From Trichocoleus desertorum NBK24 (GTDB lineage Bacteria > Cyanobacteriota > Cyanobacteriia > FACHB-46), in assembly GCF_030409055.1 (NCBI RefSeq), contig NZ_CP116619.1, positions 4,357,628-4,421,627 on the forward strand: DNA of 64,000 nt. Direction: 5' to 3'. This document shows, in pieces, positions 1-8,033 of the stretch. The notes under the pieces are model-generated. The model was given only the letters and a program-made list of their open reading frames with translations. It searched no databases and was not told where the DNA came from. Every line of letters starts with the position of its first letter. Position 1 is the stretch's first letter. The position numbers and the translations under genes are program-made.

Positions 1-42
1 GTCTGTTAGCAGTTAGATCTAGAGAGTCAATGCCTTTTATCT

Positions 43-468
43 ATGCCTTTTACCTATCCTCGAACCATTCGCTTTCAAGACACTGATGCGGCGGGTGTTG
101 TTTACTTTGCAAATGTACTAGTGATGTGTCATGAAGCCTATGAAGCTTCTTTAATGGCATCAGGAATTAGTTTGAAAGAATTCTTCAGCAATGCTGCGAT
201 CGCCATCCCAATTGTCCATGCGGAAGTTGATTTTTTTCGTCCCATGTTTTGTGGTGATCAAGAACTGATTTATCTGACACCAACCTTGATTTCAGATCAA
301 GAATTTAGGATTGATTACCAAGTTTTTGCTGATGGTTCCAGCGATCGCCCCTTAAGCCAAGCCCACACTCGTCACGTTTGTATAAATCCAGCGATCAGGA
401 AGCGGGAAAATTTACCAGAAATGATGCGGCAATGGCTTAAGCAGTGGAGTGATTCTGAAGCCAATTAA
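43..468 (+). CDS. 1,4-dihydroxy-2-naphthoyl-CoA thioesterase (hotdog fold)
   Basis: This 141-residue hotdog-fold (4HBT) acyl-CoA thioesterase should hydrolyse 1,4-dihydroxy-2-naphthoyl-CoA to free DHNA, the step before prenylation in phylloquinone synthesis. The N-terminus carries the family signature DTDAAGVVYFAN, with Asp15 as the expected catalytic acid. The length is normal for the family. An out-of-frame ATG lies at position 30; the ATG at 43 gives the conserved YPRTIRFQDTD start. The gene converges on menE and the two coding regions overlap by about 32 bp at their 3' ends. Together with menE, menC, menA and menF nearby, the context strongly favours the DHNA-CoA assignment over a generic acyl-CoA thioesterase. 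Confidence 0.88.
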   Translation: MPFTYPRTIRFQDTDAAGVVYFANVLVMCHEAYEASLMASGISLKEFFSNAAIAIPIVHAEVDFFRPMFCGDQELIYLTPTLISDQEFRIDYQVFADGSSDRPLSQAHTRHVCINPAIRKRENLPEMMRQWLKQWSDSEAN

Positions 469-1924
469 GGGCAATCGCGTGGGTTTGCTCGTAATTAATT
501 TTGCTTTGAGAGTTGCGGGGCAACTCTTCAACTGGAATCCAATATTTAGGCTGCTTAAATTTGCTTAAACGGGTTTGTAAATGAGCAATTAAATTAGTTA
601 GAGCGGTTTGATTTTGAGAGACATAAAGGGCAGTTACTACTTGTCCCCAGTGAACATCTGGAATACCAATTACACAAACATCCTGGACTAAGTTAGTCGC
701 TCGAATGGCTGCTTCCACTTCTGTGGGAAAGACATTTTCGCCCCCCGTAATAATTTTATGGCTGCTGCGACCTACCACATGTAAATAGCCTTGCTCGTTG
801 AAATAACCCAAGTCATCGGGTTGAAACTGCGGTTGCTCGAATAGTTGGGGATAATAGCCCAGAGTCAATGACTCAGCTTGAATCCGGATTTGACCGACCT
901 GATCCGGTGGCAATAACTTCCCAGACTCGCTGTGGATGCTGATTTGACCGTGCGGTAAAACTCGCCCACTATTTTGATGACCTGCCAGAAAATCCTCTGG
1001 GTAGAGCGTGGCGATTTGGGAGGCGGTTTCGGTCATGCCGTAAGTTGGGGCTAAGCGAATGCGATCGCGTCTGGCGGTTTCCAGTAAAGCACTCCAAGCA
1101 GGAGACCCCCCTAGTAAAACCGTGTGGAACTGAGCTAGCCAAGGTGTTAATTCTCGCTGCTCTAGAAGGCGCTGTAACTGAGTCGGCACCAAAGAAATGA
1201 AAAACTGGGCTGGATCAACAGGACTGAATTCCCCGGCCTCTAGTTGCTTGAATGGCTGTACTACTAATTGCCCACCAGACGCAAAAGAGCGCAAAAATTG
1301 CATCAGGCCGCTGACATGGTAAATCGGCAAGACACAGTAAGAGTTAATTTGCTCTACTTGAAAATATTGCTGACATCCCCGCACTGAGGCCATCAGCGTT
1401 GACCAAGTGTGGATGGCAAAGCGAATTCGCCCCGATGAACCCCCTGTGGGAATCATGATCCAACCTTGCTGATCCGCATCTGGCCCCCCTAGCCCCCCAA
1501 TTCTGGGGGGAACTTGCTCGGAGGCTAGTATAGGGGGGTCACAAAGATTAGATGGCAAAGCTAAACAGTTGCGATCGCCCCAAATCAAATCGGGTGTTAC
1601 CAAATCTAAGACTTGCTGCCACTCCGCCTCTACCCAATGGGGATTACACAAAAACACAGGACATTGGGCGGCACAAGCTGCAATAAATCCTGCCAGAAAT
1701 TGCTCCGGCGATCGCTCAGCTAAAAAGATTTTTGGAGTGATTCCTTGGTAAATAAATTGAGCCAGTTCTTGAAATAAATGTTGGACTAAATGAGTGAGTT
1801 TTTGCTGATTAATGCCAATCAACCAATTAGTTTGCGATCGCGCCTCTAAATACTCTAAAAGTGGAGAGTGCTCTAAAAGCAGAAAAGGTTCTGAAAAAGG
1901 ATCAGACGCTAAAGGCTGTTCCAT
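437..1924 (-). CDS. menE: o-succinylbenzoate--CoA ligase (MenE)
   Basis: This is a 495-residue adenylate-forming enzyme (ANL superfamily) that activates 2-succinylbenzoate with ATP and CoA for phylloquinone synthesis. Visible motifs are the phosphate-binding loop IPTGGSSGRIRF near residue 155, TYGMTETASQ near 295, and the hinge/C-terminal region DDLGYF...GRSSHKIITGGENVFP near 370-405. The start ATG overlaps the 3' end of menC by 16 nt, which indicates translational coupling in a menA-menC-menE operon. An oddity is a Gly/Pro-rich stretch just before the P-loop, encoded by a nested C-run/G-run inverted repeat at 1484-1538. It looks like a repeat element accommodated in frame in a flexible linker. 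Confidence 0.93.
   Translation of the reverse strand: MEQPLASDPFSEPFLLLEHSPLLEYLEARSQTNWLIGINQQKLTHLVQHLFQELAQFIYQGITPKIFLAERSPEQFLAGFIAACAAQCPVFLCNPHWVEAEWQQVLDLVTPDLIWGDRNCLALPSNLCDPPILASEQVPPRIGGLGGPDADQQGWIMIPTGGSSGRIRFAIHTWSTLMASVRGCQQYFQVEQINSYCVLPIYHVSGLMQFLRSFASGGQLVVQPFKQLEAGEFSPVDPAQFFISLVPTQLQRLLEQRELTPWLAQFHTVLLGGSPAWSALLETARRDRIRLAPTYGMTETASQIATLYPEDFLAGHQNSGRVLPHGQISIHSESGKLLPPDQVGQIRIQAESLTLGYYPQLFEQPQFQPDDLGYFNEQGYLHVVGRSSHKIITGGENVFPTEVEAAIRATNLVQDVCVIGIPDVHWGQVVTALYVSQNQTALTNLIAHLQTRLSKFKQPKYWIPVEELPRNSQSKINYEQTHAIALNWLQNHSTA
1484..1538. repeat. nested inverted-repeat element inside menE
   Basis: Within the menE coding region, CCCCCCTA (1484-1491) pairs with TAGGGGGG (1531-1538). 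Nested inside, CCCCCC (1493-1498) pairs with GGGGGG (1505-1510) across a 6-nt loop. This layout resembles the C-run/G-run palindromic repeats scattered between genes of many cyanobacteria (family recognition from memory). Here it is translated in frame as a Pro/Gly/Ala-rich linker just before the ATP-binding loop. Confidence 0.7.
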
Positions 1925-2895
1925 AGCTGCTCAAAATCCGAAAGTTGTTCCCAGCTATCGTTAAACCAATGATTGATGCCAAACCCAACGGCGCGATCGC
2001 CTAGGGTAAGTTCTGCTGCCAAGCTTAGACCTGTGGTTCGGCCAATGGCTGTTTCAAAGACTGAGGAAAAAACCGCATCAATTGGGTGAGTCTGACAAAA
2101 TTTTCGCAACTGGGAAGGAAATCCCGCGATCGCAGGCTTAATCACAAAAATGCCTCGCCAGCCTTGTTCGTAGCAAGTTTGCAACTGGGCTAAGGTGGCA
2201 ACCGATTCATCCAAAGCTAAGGGAGTGGAGTGCTGTTGGCTCAACTTCAACATTGTCTGAAACTGGCTTACGGGAAGCGGTTGCTCTAAAAATTCGATAC
2301 CCAATTCATCGCAAACTTGCAAGTAGGCGATCGCGGTTTCTGGGGTTAAGCCTCCATTTGCATCCAGTCGCAACTTGGCGGCAGTTGGCAGAACTTGGCA
2401 TAAAGCTTGTAATGCGTCTAGTTCGGTGGATAAGGGAGCGACTCCAATTTTCCATTTGAAAGTGCGAAACCCCTGCTGCCAAAGCGATTGCCAAGCTTCC
2501 AAAGCATCTACCCCTGTAGGCAGCAAAGCACTGTAGGCACTTTTGAATTTTGAATTTTGAATTTTGAATTTAGATGTGTCATTTAGCATTAACCAAGCAG
2601 ACTCGAAGCCAAATTGACAAGCTGGTAATGCGGCTGGAATAGCTGAAATGTGAGTAGCAGTGATTTCGGAAGGAAGTTGCTGACAAAAAGCTAGCGCTTG
2701 CTCAAAGGTTTCGGAACCAAACCAAGGAATTGGTGCAATTTCTCCAAAGCCGATTTTGCCGATTGAATCGGTCAAGCGCAGGAGAATTCCTTCTCGTAAG
2801 TTCCATAAACCGTGACTTGTTTGTAATGGTTGGCGAAAGGAGCGGCGATAGGGACGAAATTCTAAAACACAGGATTGAGCTTGCGTGACCATCAT
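1909..2895 (-). CDS. menC: o-succinylbenzoate synthase (MenC)
   Basis: This 328-residue enolase-superfamily enzyme dehydrates SHCHC to 2-succinylbenzoate in phylloquinone synthesis. The expected active-site elements appear in order: the KWKIGV acid/base lysine strand, LDANGG (metal Asp), EQPL (metal Glu), LDES (metal Asp) and VIKPA (second Lys). It starts 18 bp after menA and overlaps menE by 16 nt, so the three genes are probably co-transcribed. Between the N-terminal capping domain and the barrel there is an odd Lys/Phe/Ser/Asn-rich stretch (SKFKIQNSKFKS). It is encoded by a four-copy heptanucleotide repeat at 2541-2568, so the gene appears to have absorbed a repeat in frame. Confidence 0.93.
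   Translation of the reverse strand: MMVTQAQSCVLEFRPYRRSFRQPLQTSHGLWNLREGILLRLTDSIGKIGFGEIAPIPWFGSETFEQALAFCQQLPSEITATHISAIPAALPACQFGFESAWLMLNDTSKFKIQNSKFKSAYSALLPTGVDALEAWQSLWQQGFRTFKWKIGVAPLSTELDALQALCQVLPTAAKLRLDANGGLTPETAIAYLQVCDELGIEFLEQPLPVSQFQTMLKLSQQHSTPLALDESVATLAQLQTCYEQGWRGIFVIKPAIAGFPSQLRKFCQTHPIDAVFSSVFETAIGRTTGLSLAAELTLGDRAVGFGINHWFNDSWEQLSDFEQLWNSL
2541..2568. repeat. heptanucleotide tandem repeat (TTTTGAA)x4 inside menC
   Basis: Four perfect copies of TTTTGAA run head to tail at 2541-2547, 2548-2554, 2555-2561 and 2562-2568. Short tandem heptamers of this kind (STRR repeats) are known from filamentous cyanobacteria, usually between genes. Here the array is translated as part of MenC. 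Confidence 0.9.
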
Positions 2896-2913
2896 TCTTT
2901 GAGTTAGCGATCG

Positions 2914-3816
2914 CTACAACACAAAGCCTAGTCCCAACAACAAACTGCTCCAAAAATGGAGAGCTACAGCAATGAATTTGCTGTTACTTACCTGCTCTGG
3001 TTGATTGTGGTATCTCTGTACATGTCGAGACAATTTGATGGCAAAAGGTAGACTCACAAAAATGAGCAAAGTCTTGGTAGGAAACTGATCTAAAAGTACA
3101 AATACTAAGGTTAGGGCGTAAGTGATGCCACAAAACCAAGGAATTAATTGCGCCCCTCTAGCAGTACCTAAACGCACAATGGGCGATCGCTTACCTGCAG
3201 CCAAATCATCTTTTACTTGATGAAAATGCGAGCAAAATAAAATCAAGCTAGTCGTAATACCGATAATGATTGATGCTACTAAGCTCGTAGATGACCAAGT
3301 TTGGGTTTGGCTGTAGTAAGCAGCGGAAACAGCTAGCGGCCCAAAGCAAATAAAGCAGATAATTTCGCCGACACCCTGATAGCCCAAGCGAAAGGGTGGC
3401 CCTTGGTAGCTATATCCTAGGATGCAACCCAGTAAAACAATAGCCAAAATAGTAAGATCTTGCTGCCACCAGGCGATCGCTAGAATTCCTAAAGTTCCTA
3501 GAGCTAAAAAGGAATTTCCTATCCAATAAATTAAGGCTTTATTACCCGTTAGGTTTACCAAAGAATGATGTTTATTGGTATCAATCCCTGTTTCTGAGTC
3601 AAAAACATCATTGCTCAGGTTCATCCAGGCCAAAATAAAAATTGATGCCAGCAAAAAAGTAGCAAATATAGCAGTATGAATGATTTTGGTTTCGGCAAAG
3701 GCAATGGCAGTGCCAATCCAAACTGGCATAACAGCAACGCTATACATAGGCGGTTTGATTGCTGCTAGCCATAACTTATGGTTTGAACTTGATGGCGCAA
3801 TAGATTTAGTAGTCAT
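2914..3816 (-). CDS. menA: 1,4-dihydroxy-2-naphthoate phytyltransferase (MenA)
   Basis: This 300-residue UbiA-family integral membrane prenyltransferase attaches the phytyl chain to DHNA to give demethylphylloquinone. Both Asp-rich substrate/Mg-binding motifs are present: NLSNDVFDSETGID (around residues 67-80) and VKDDLAAGKRS (around 200-210). Roughly eight hydrophobic segments follow the family pattern. The stop lies 18 bp before the menC start on the same strand, consistent with an operon. The upstream 160 bp, towards the antiporter gene, contain tandem duplications. Cyanobacterial MenA uses phytyl diphosphate rather than the octaprenyl donor of E. coli; this is inferred from the organism. 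Confidence 0.93.
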   Translation of the reverse strand: MTTKSIAPSSSNHKLWLAAIKPPMYSVAVMPVWIGTAIAFAETKIIHTAIFATFLLASIFILAWMNLSNDVFDSETGIDTNKHHSLVNLTGNKALIYWIGNSFLALGTLGILAIAWWQQDLTILAIVLLGCILGYSYQGPPFRLGYQGVGEIICFICFGPLAVSAAYYSQTQTWSSTSLVASIIIGITTSLILFCSHFHQVKDDLAAGKRSPIVRLGTARGAQLIPWFCGITYALTLVFVLLDQFPTKTLLIFVSLPFAIKLSRHVQRYHNQPEQVSNSKFIAVALHFWSSLLLGLGFVL

Positions 3817-3927
3817 TCCACAGAATTGATACGGTTGCCAGAAGCCAATTCAACCTGTAACCGCACCCCTGCGATCGCATCACCTGCGTGGGATGTATCC
3901 TCTAGTCAAATAGGCTCCCGTAACATA

Positions 3928-3990
3928 GCCTACAGGAACCATGCCTACGGGAACCACCTGTTTATTTGCTGGAATGTTTATTTGCTGGAA
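3928..3990. repeat. two adjacent tandem duplications across the antiporter stop codon
   Basis: An imperfect 15-bp duplication, GCCTACAGGAACCAT then GCCTACGGGAACCAC, occupies 3928-3942 and 3943-3957. It is followed directly by a perfect 16-bp tandem duplication, TGTTTATTTGCTGGAA, at 3959-3974 and 3975-3990. The second array contains the antiporter stop codon (complement of 3978-3980). The stretch lies between the antiporter and menA. Confidence 0.85.
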
Positions 3991-5354
3991 GATGAGGAAG
4001 CCATTTCTTCGTCTTCCAAGATGTCGCTGATGCTCTGGTCGTGCCACCTCATCAATGGAGTTGAGCTGATGCCATGTACCAGTACAGAAATCACCACGGT
4101 TAAGTAAGTAATCCAACCAATCATTTCACCTGTTTCGCCTTCCAAGCCCTTACCAAAGGCGTAGGAGAGGTAATACAAGGAGCCAACTCCTCGAATCCCA
4201 AACCAACCTAACAGCCACCGGGTGGTAGGACGAAAGCGCTCACGGAAATTTCGTCTCGAACCTTTAGGTACTAAACTTGTGTACTTTTCCCCGATTGTGC
4301 TAATCCAGGCTCCAACGGGGCGGATGACAAAAATTAACGCTCCTGCCACTAAAAAGGCTTCATCCATAAAGCGCAGAATCGGCTCTATACGCAGCAGTGA
4401 CCCCAGCACAAGAATCACGCCGACTTCTGCCAATTTCTCCAGACGCTCGATAAAACGGAGCTGGGAAAGTGGCTTCTCTTGATTCTGATAGCTGCGCTGG
4501 GCAGTCAAACCAGCTACAAACACTGCGAGAAATCCGTAGCCGTTGACAAGTTCTGTGACCGAGTAAGCCAGAAGAATGGTACTGAGGGCCGTGAAGTCTT
4601 CAAAAAGCTCGTCTACGTGGCGCAGATGCTGAATTTTCTGGTCGATCCAAGCGACGACTCTGGCAGTTACAATTCCCATCACCAGTCCTGCGGCGATCGC
4701 CCATAGCAGATCAACCGCGACCCAATTTCTGAACCAGTTCTCCCAGTTGTTGTCCTCAATCCAGTGGAGGCCAAAATACACAAAAGGGAAGGCTAGAGCA
4801 TCGTTTAAGCCCCCTTCAGAAGTTAAACCGAAGCGCAGCTCGTTGCGGTCTTCCCGGTCAGCTAGTTGCACTTCTGAGGCGAGTACAGGGTCCGTAGGAG
4901 CTAGGATGGCACCCAGTAGAATGGCTTCTCCCCAGTTGAGGTCTAAAAACCAATGACCAATCAGGGCGATTCCACCAATACAAATGGGCATCAAAAAGCC
5001 AATCAGCCGCGCCGTAGAACTCCAGGCCCACAGCTTAAGTGGGCGATTCATCTTTAAGCCGCAACTGTAGAGTGAGATCAGCACCACAAACTCAGTTACT
5101 CGCTCCAAAAAATTGGCATCAGGTCGCAGCGAGACTAAGTTGATACCCCCAGGTCCTAGCAAAACACCGACGGCTAAGTAAATCAGGGAGTAGGAGAGGG
5201 GCAAACGGTTAATCCAGCCTGATCCTAAGGTGATCAATAGCAGGAGTAAGCCAATGACCAAAAGACTAAGAATATAGGTATCCACAAAACCGAATGCCTG
5301 AAGGACTTTGAGACGTGTTCTGAGTTTAGTGGCCCTCGCTACAGTCCTAATCAT
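3978..5354 (-). CDS. CPA1-family Na+/H+ (cation/proton) antiporter
   Basis: This 458-residue polytopic membrane protein has about 12 hydrophobic segments and the hallmarks of NhaP/CPA1 antiporters. It has the pore segment GAILAPTDPVLASEVQ around residue 150 (the conserved TDP), the acidic SEGGLNDALAFP motif around 180, and a late segment with RWLLGWFGIRGVGSLYYL. It should exchange Na+ (or K+) for protons across the cytoplasmic membrane. The C-terminus is a short acidic/serine tail (LEDEEMASSSSSK) that runs into a 16-bp tandem duplication at the stop. It lies upstream of menA on the same strand, but the 160-bp gap makes co-transcription uncertain. It diverges from menF. Confidence 0.9.
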   Translation of the reverse strand: MIRTVARATKLRTRLKVLQAFGFVDTYILSLLVIGLLLLLITLGSGWINRLPLSYSLIYLAVGVLLGPGGINLVSLRPDANFLERVTEFVVLISLYSCGLKMNRPLKLWAWSSTARLIGFLMPICIGGIALIGHWFLDLNWGEAILLGAILAPTDPVLASEVQLADREDRNELRFGLTSEGGLNDALAFPFVYFGLHWIEDNNWENWFRNWVAVDLLWAIAAGLVMGIVTARVVAWIDQKIQHLRHVDELFEDFTALSTILLAYSVTELVNGYGFLAVFVAGLTAQRSYQNQEKPLSQLRFIERLEKLAEVGVILVLGSLLRIEPILRFMDEAFLVAGALIFVIRPVGAWISTIGEKYTSLVPKGSRRNFRERFRPTTRWLLGWFGIRGVGSLYYLSYAFGKGLEGETGEMIGWITYLTVVISVLVHGISSTPLMRWHDQSISDILEDEEMASSSSSK

Positions 5355-5610
5355 CCCAGAGTAAGTTTTTGGAGCCGCTTAGCTACTCTGTAAGGATGAC
5401 TTGCCTTGACCTGTAAACTTTTCTGGCATCCTCTGGAACTCACACCCTGATTAATGCGAACTTGGGATATGGCGGGGTGTTAAGGCAGGATTGGTCTGCC
5501 GAGCGCTGCGGTGCTTAGATGGAAAAGAGGCTTCTGCCTTGAGTCGCACCACGCTTGTGAATCACGATTTGGGCCTCTAATTTCAAAAAAAATTTGCTAT
5601 CTTCGCTTTC

Positions 5611-7056
5611 ATGCCAGTCACACCATACCGGACTAATCTATTTCAAGATCGCAAGGATCTCTATCAATTTCTCCTGGCTTGTCAACAAGTTTCAATTGAG
5701 AAAAAATGCACCCAAATTGCTAGTATTTCTCTAGAAATTGATCCAATAGATCCGCTAGCTGTACTGCATTGCTTAAGCAAACCCAGTCAACTCAGTTTTT
5801 ACTTTGAAAAACGAGGGCAAGATGAAGCAATTGGTGAGTCAAACCGTCGGGCGATCGCAGGGATTGGTGCTGTAACCAGTCTAAAAGTAGAAGGCCCTCA
5901 CCGATTTGTCCAAGCTCAAAATTTTATTGAATCTTGTCTAACTAACACGATTAAAATAGGAGATTTGAGTTTGCCATTTTCAGGGCCACACTTTTTGGGT
6001 GGCTTTACTTTTTTTGAAGAAGCTCCAATTAAAAATACTTATTTTCCTAATGCAACTCTTTTTTTACCTTGCTGGCAAATTTCCTGCCACGGAAACCGCT
6101 ATGTGCTAGTTGCAAACTTTTTGATAGAAGCTAGCGCCAATTTAGAATCTTTAATTGAAAAAGCTTGGTATGAATTTCAGAAAATTACTACGATAAAATA
6201 TCGAGTTCCAGAAGTTAACTTTAAGGGAAAAGAAATTTTTGATCAACGGGATATTGCCGATACAAAATATTTTAAGTTAGCTGTTCTTTCAGCTCTAGAA
6301 GCAATCCAGGCTAAGCAATTTAATAAAATTGTTTTAGCTCATGCGATTGATGTAATTTCACCTGCGTTGTTTCATGTAGTGTATTCTTTAAGCAATCTGA
6401 GGAGGTTTTATCCAGATTGTTATGTGTTTTGTCTGAGTAATGGTAAGGGGCAAAACTTTATTGGTGCCAGCCCAGAACGTTTACTTAGTATTCAAGAGCA
6501 AGAGTTATTGACAGATGCTTTGGCGGGCTCATTCCCTAGGGGTAAAACTGCGCTAGAAGATGCTAACTTGGCTAGAGGATTGCTCAATAGTGACAAGGAG
6601 ATCCGGGAACACCAAGTAGTGATTGATTTTTTGACTCAATCTCTTTCGCGCTTGGGCCTAACGCCAAGGCGATCGCTTTCTCCCCATTTGTTGCAGCTAT
6701 CGAATATCCAGCATTTACGCACCCCCATTCAAGCGACAGTGCCAGCGAATGTGCCAGTGCTCAGGATTCTGGCTGAGCTGCACCCAACTCCAGCGGTAGC
6801 AGGGGCTCCTAGAAATATTGCTTGCCAGCAAATTCGTGGTTATGAAGCGTTTGAGCGATCGCTCTATGCGGCTCCTCTCGGCTGGTTGGATCACAAGGGG
6901 AATGGGGAGTTTATCGTAGGAATTCGTTCGGCACTGGTAAACGGCTGCTATGCCAGACTTTATGCAGGAGCAGGAATTGTAGCTGGGTCTGATCCGGAGA
7001 AGGAGCTGACGGAGATTAAGCTAAAGTTGCAGGCCTTGTTGCAGGCTTTGGTTTAG
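5611..7056 (+). CDS. menF: isochorismate synthase (MenF)
   Basis: This 481-residue chorismate-utilising enzyme converts chorismate to isochorismate, the entry step of phylloquinone synthesis. The chorismate-binding C-terminal half is clear: FIGASPERLLS, DALAGSFPRG, then LSNIQHLRTPI, LHPTPAVAGAP, and a final YAGAGIVAGSDPEKELTEI. The N-terminal half is divergent, as in plant and cyanobacterial ICS. It is transcribed divergently from the antiporter-menA-menC-menE strand, with 256 bp between that may hold promoters for both. A perfect 12-bp inverted repeat follows the stop codon. Anthranilate or salicylate synthase is less likely given the men neighbours. Confidence 0.92.
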   Translation: MPVTPYRTNLFQDRKDLYQFLLACQQVSIEKKCTQIASISLEIDPIDPLAVLHCLSKPSQLSFYFEKRGQDEAIGESNRRAIAGIGAVTSLKVEGPHRFVQAQNFIESCLTNTIKIGDLSLPFSGPHFLGGFTFFEEAPIKNTYFPNATLFLPCWQISCHGNRYVLVANFLIEASANLESLIEKAWYEFQKITTIKYRVPEVNFKGKEIFDQRDIADTKYFKLAVLSALEAIQAKQFNKIVLAHAIDVISPALFHVVYSLSNLRRFYPDCYVFCLSNGKGQNFIGASPERLLSIQEQELLTDALAGSFPRGKTALEDANLARGLLNSDKEIREHQVVIDFLTQSLSRLGLTPRRSLSPHLLQLSNIQHLRTPIQATVPANVPVLRILAELHPTPAVAGAPRNIACQQIRGYEAFERSLYAAPLGWLDHKGNGEFIVGIRSALVNGCYARLYAGAGIVAGSDPEKELTEIKLKLQALLQALV

Positions 7057-7061
7057 AGGGG

Positions 7062-7105
7062 CGAACCTTGAGGTTAACTTTGAGCCTATCTGCCCTCAAG
7101 GTTCG
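7062..7105. repeat. 12-bp perfect inverted repeat between convergent menF and HAD phosphatase gene
   Basis: CGAACCTTGAGG (7062-7073) is perfectly complementary to CCTCAAGGTTCG (7094-7105), with a 20-nt loop. It starts 6 bp after the menF stop and lies between convergent genes, so it may act as a bidirectional transcription stop. There is no clear T-run on either side, so an intrinsic terminator is not proven. Confidence 0.6.
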
Positions 7106-7173
7106 GGGTTAACAGAGCCAAACTTGACACTGATCGAGTAAAAGCGATCGCCTACCAAAGATGTATTACTGTA

Positions 7174-7935
7174 TTACCGCTGATGCAAATGCTGCACCAA
7201 TTCCATATCCATAAAAGTTGTCCAACCCACCTCACCAGAGAGCACTGTGAATGGTAAACCAGGATCGCCTAGGTGATCCAAAACCACTACAGCTCCTGGA
7301 AAATCCTGGTCTTTGGTGTAATCGTTAATCGTCACAATGGTTTTGAGGTTTGCCTTGTCAGACGAAATCAAGCCATTGTGTGAATCTTCAAAGGCGATGC
7401 AATCTTGAGCGGCAAGCTGCATTTGCTCCAAGGCATAAAAGTAAATGTCTGGGGCAGGTTTCTTCGCAGGCACAATATCACCCGCCGCAATCACATCAAA
7501 CCAGGCTAGGCTTTCGTGACCCAAAGTGCTTTCTAAAAGAGCCGTGACATTGGCTGGGGTAGTTGTAGTCGCGATCGCCAAGCGAAACCCTTGATCGCGG
7601 GCCTCATCCAATAGCCGCTTCACACCAGGACGTAGTGGAATGCTGCCTTCGCTGAGTAGTTGTGTATAGTGCTTGGTTTTGGCCTTGTGCAGACCTGCTA
7701 TAAATTCGTCCAAATTGTCGGGACGTCGGAAGTCTGAGCGATATTGGTCGAGGTAGAACTTCATTCGCTCTTTGCCGCCCGTAACGGCTAACAGCTCCCC
7801 ATATAGCTCGACAGTCCAATCCCAATCTAATCCAGCTTCGGCAAAAGCGCGATTAAAGGCGACCCGATGACCATCCCGCTCGGTATCTGCCAAGGTGCCA
7901 TCGACATCAAAAATTAGTGCTTGCAGTTTGGTCAT
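7174..7935 (-). CDS. CbbY-type HAD hydrolase (sugar bisphosphate phosphatase)
   Basis: This 253-residue HAD-superfamily phosphatase has the CbbY pattern. The nucleophile motif is DVDGTLADTERDGH at residues 10-23, a helical cap follows, then KKPAPDIY (motif III Lys) and EDSHNGL (motif IV) near the C-terminus. CbbY proteins remove xylulose-1,5-bisphosphate, a misfire product that inhibits Rubisco, and the cyanobacterial setting fits that role. Pairing with rpiA nearby also suggests pentose-phosphate/Calvin metabolism. Beta-phosphoglucomutase-type or generic sugar phosphatase activity cannot be excluded from sequence alone. It converges with menF. Confidence 0.82.
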   Translation of the reverse strand: MTKLQALIFDVDGTLADTERDGHRVAFNRAFAEAGLDWDWTVELYGELLAVTGGKERMKFYLDQYRSDFRRPDNLDEFIAGLHKAKTKHYTQLLSEGSIPLRPGVKRLLDEARDQGFRLAIATTTTPANVTALLESTLGHESLAWFDVIAAGDIVPAKKPAPDIYFYALEQMQLAAQDCIAFEDSHNGLISSDKANLKTIVTINDYTKDQDFPGAVVVLDHLGDPGLPFTVLSGEVGWTTFMDMELVQHLHQR

Positions 7936-8033
7936 ATCAGCCGTTAACCAACGATGAAAGGATTTCCAAAGGCGAGTTCAACCCTTTGGCACTGTAGCTC
8001 AATTAGGGTCAAAGGTTAAGCGCTTAAAGTACC

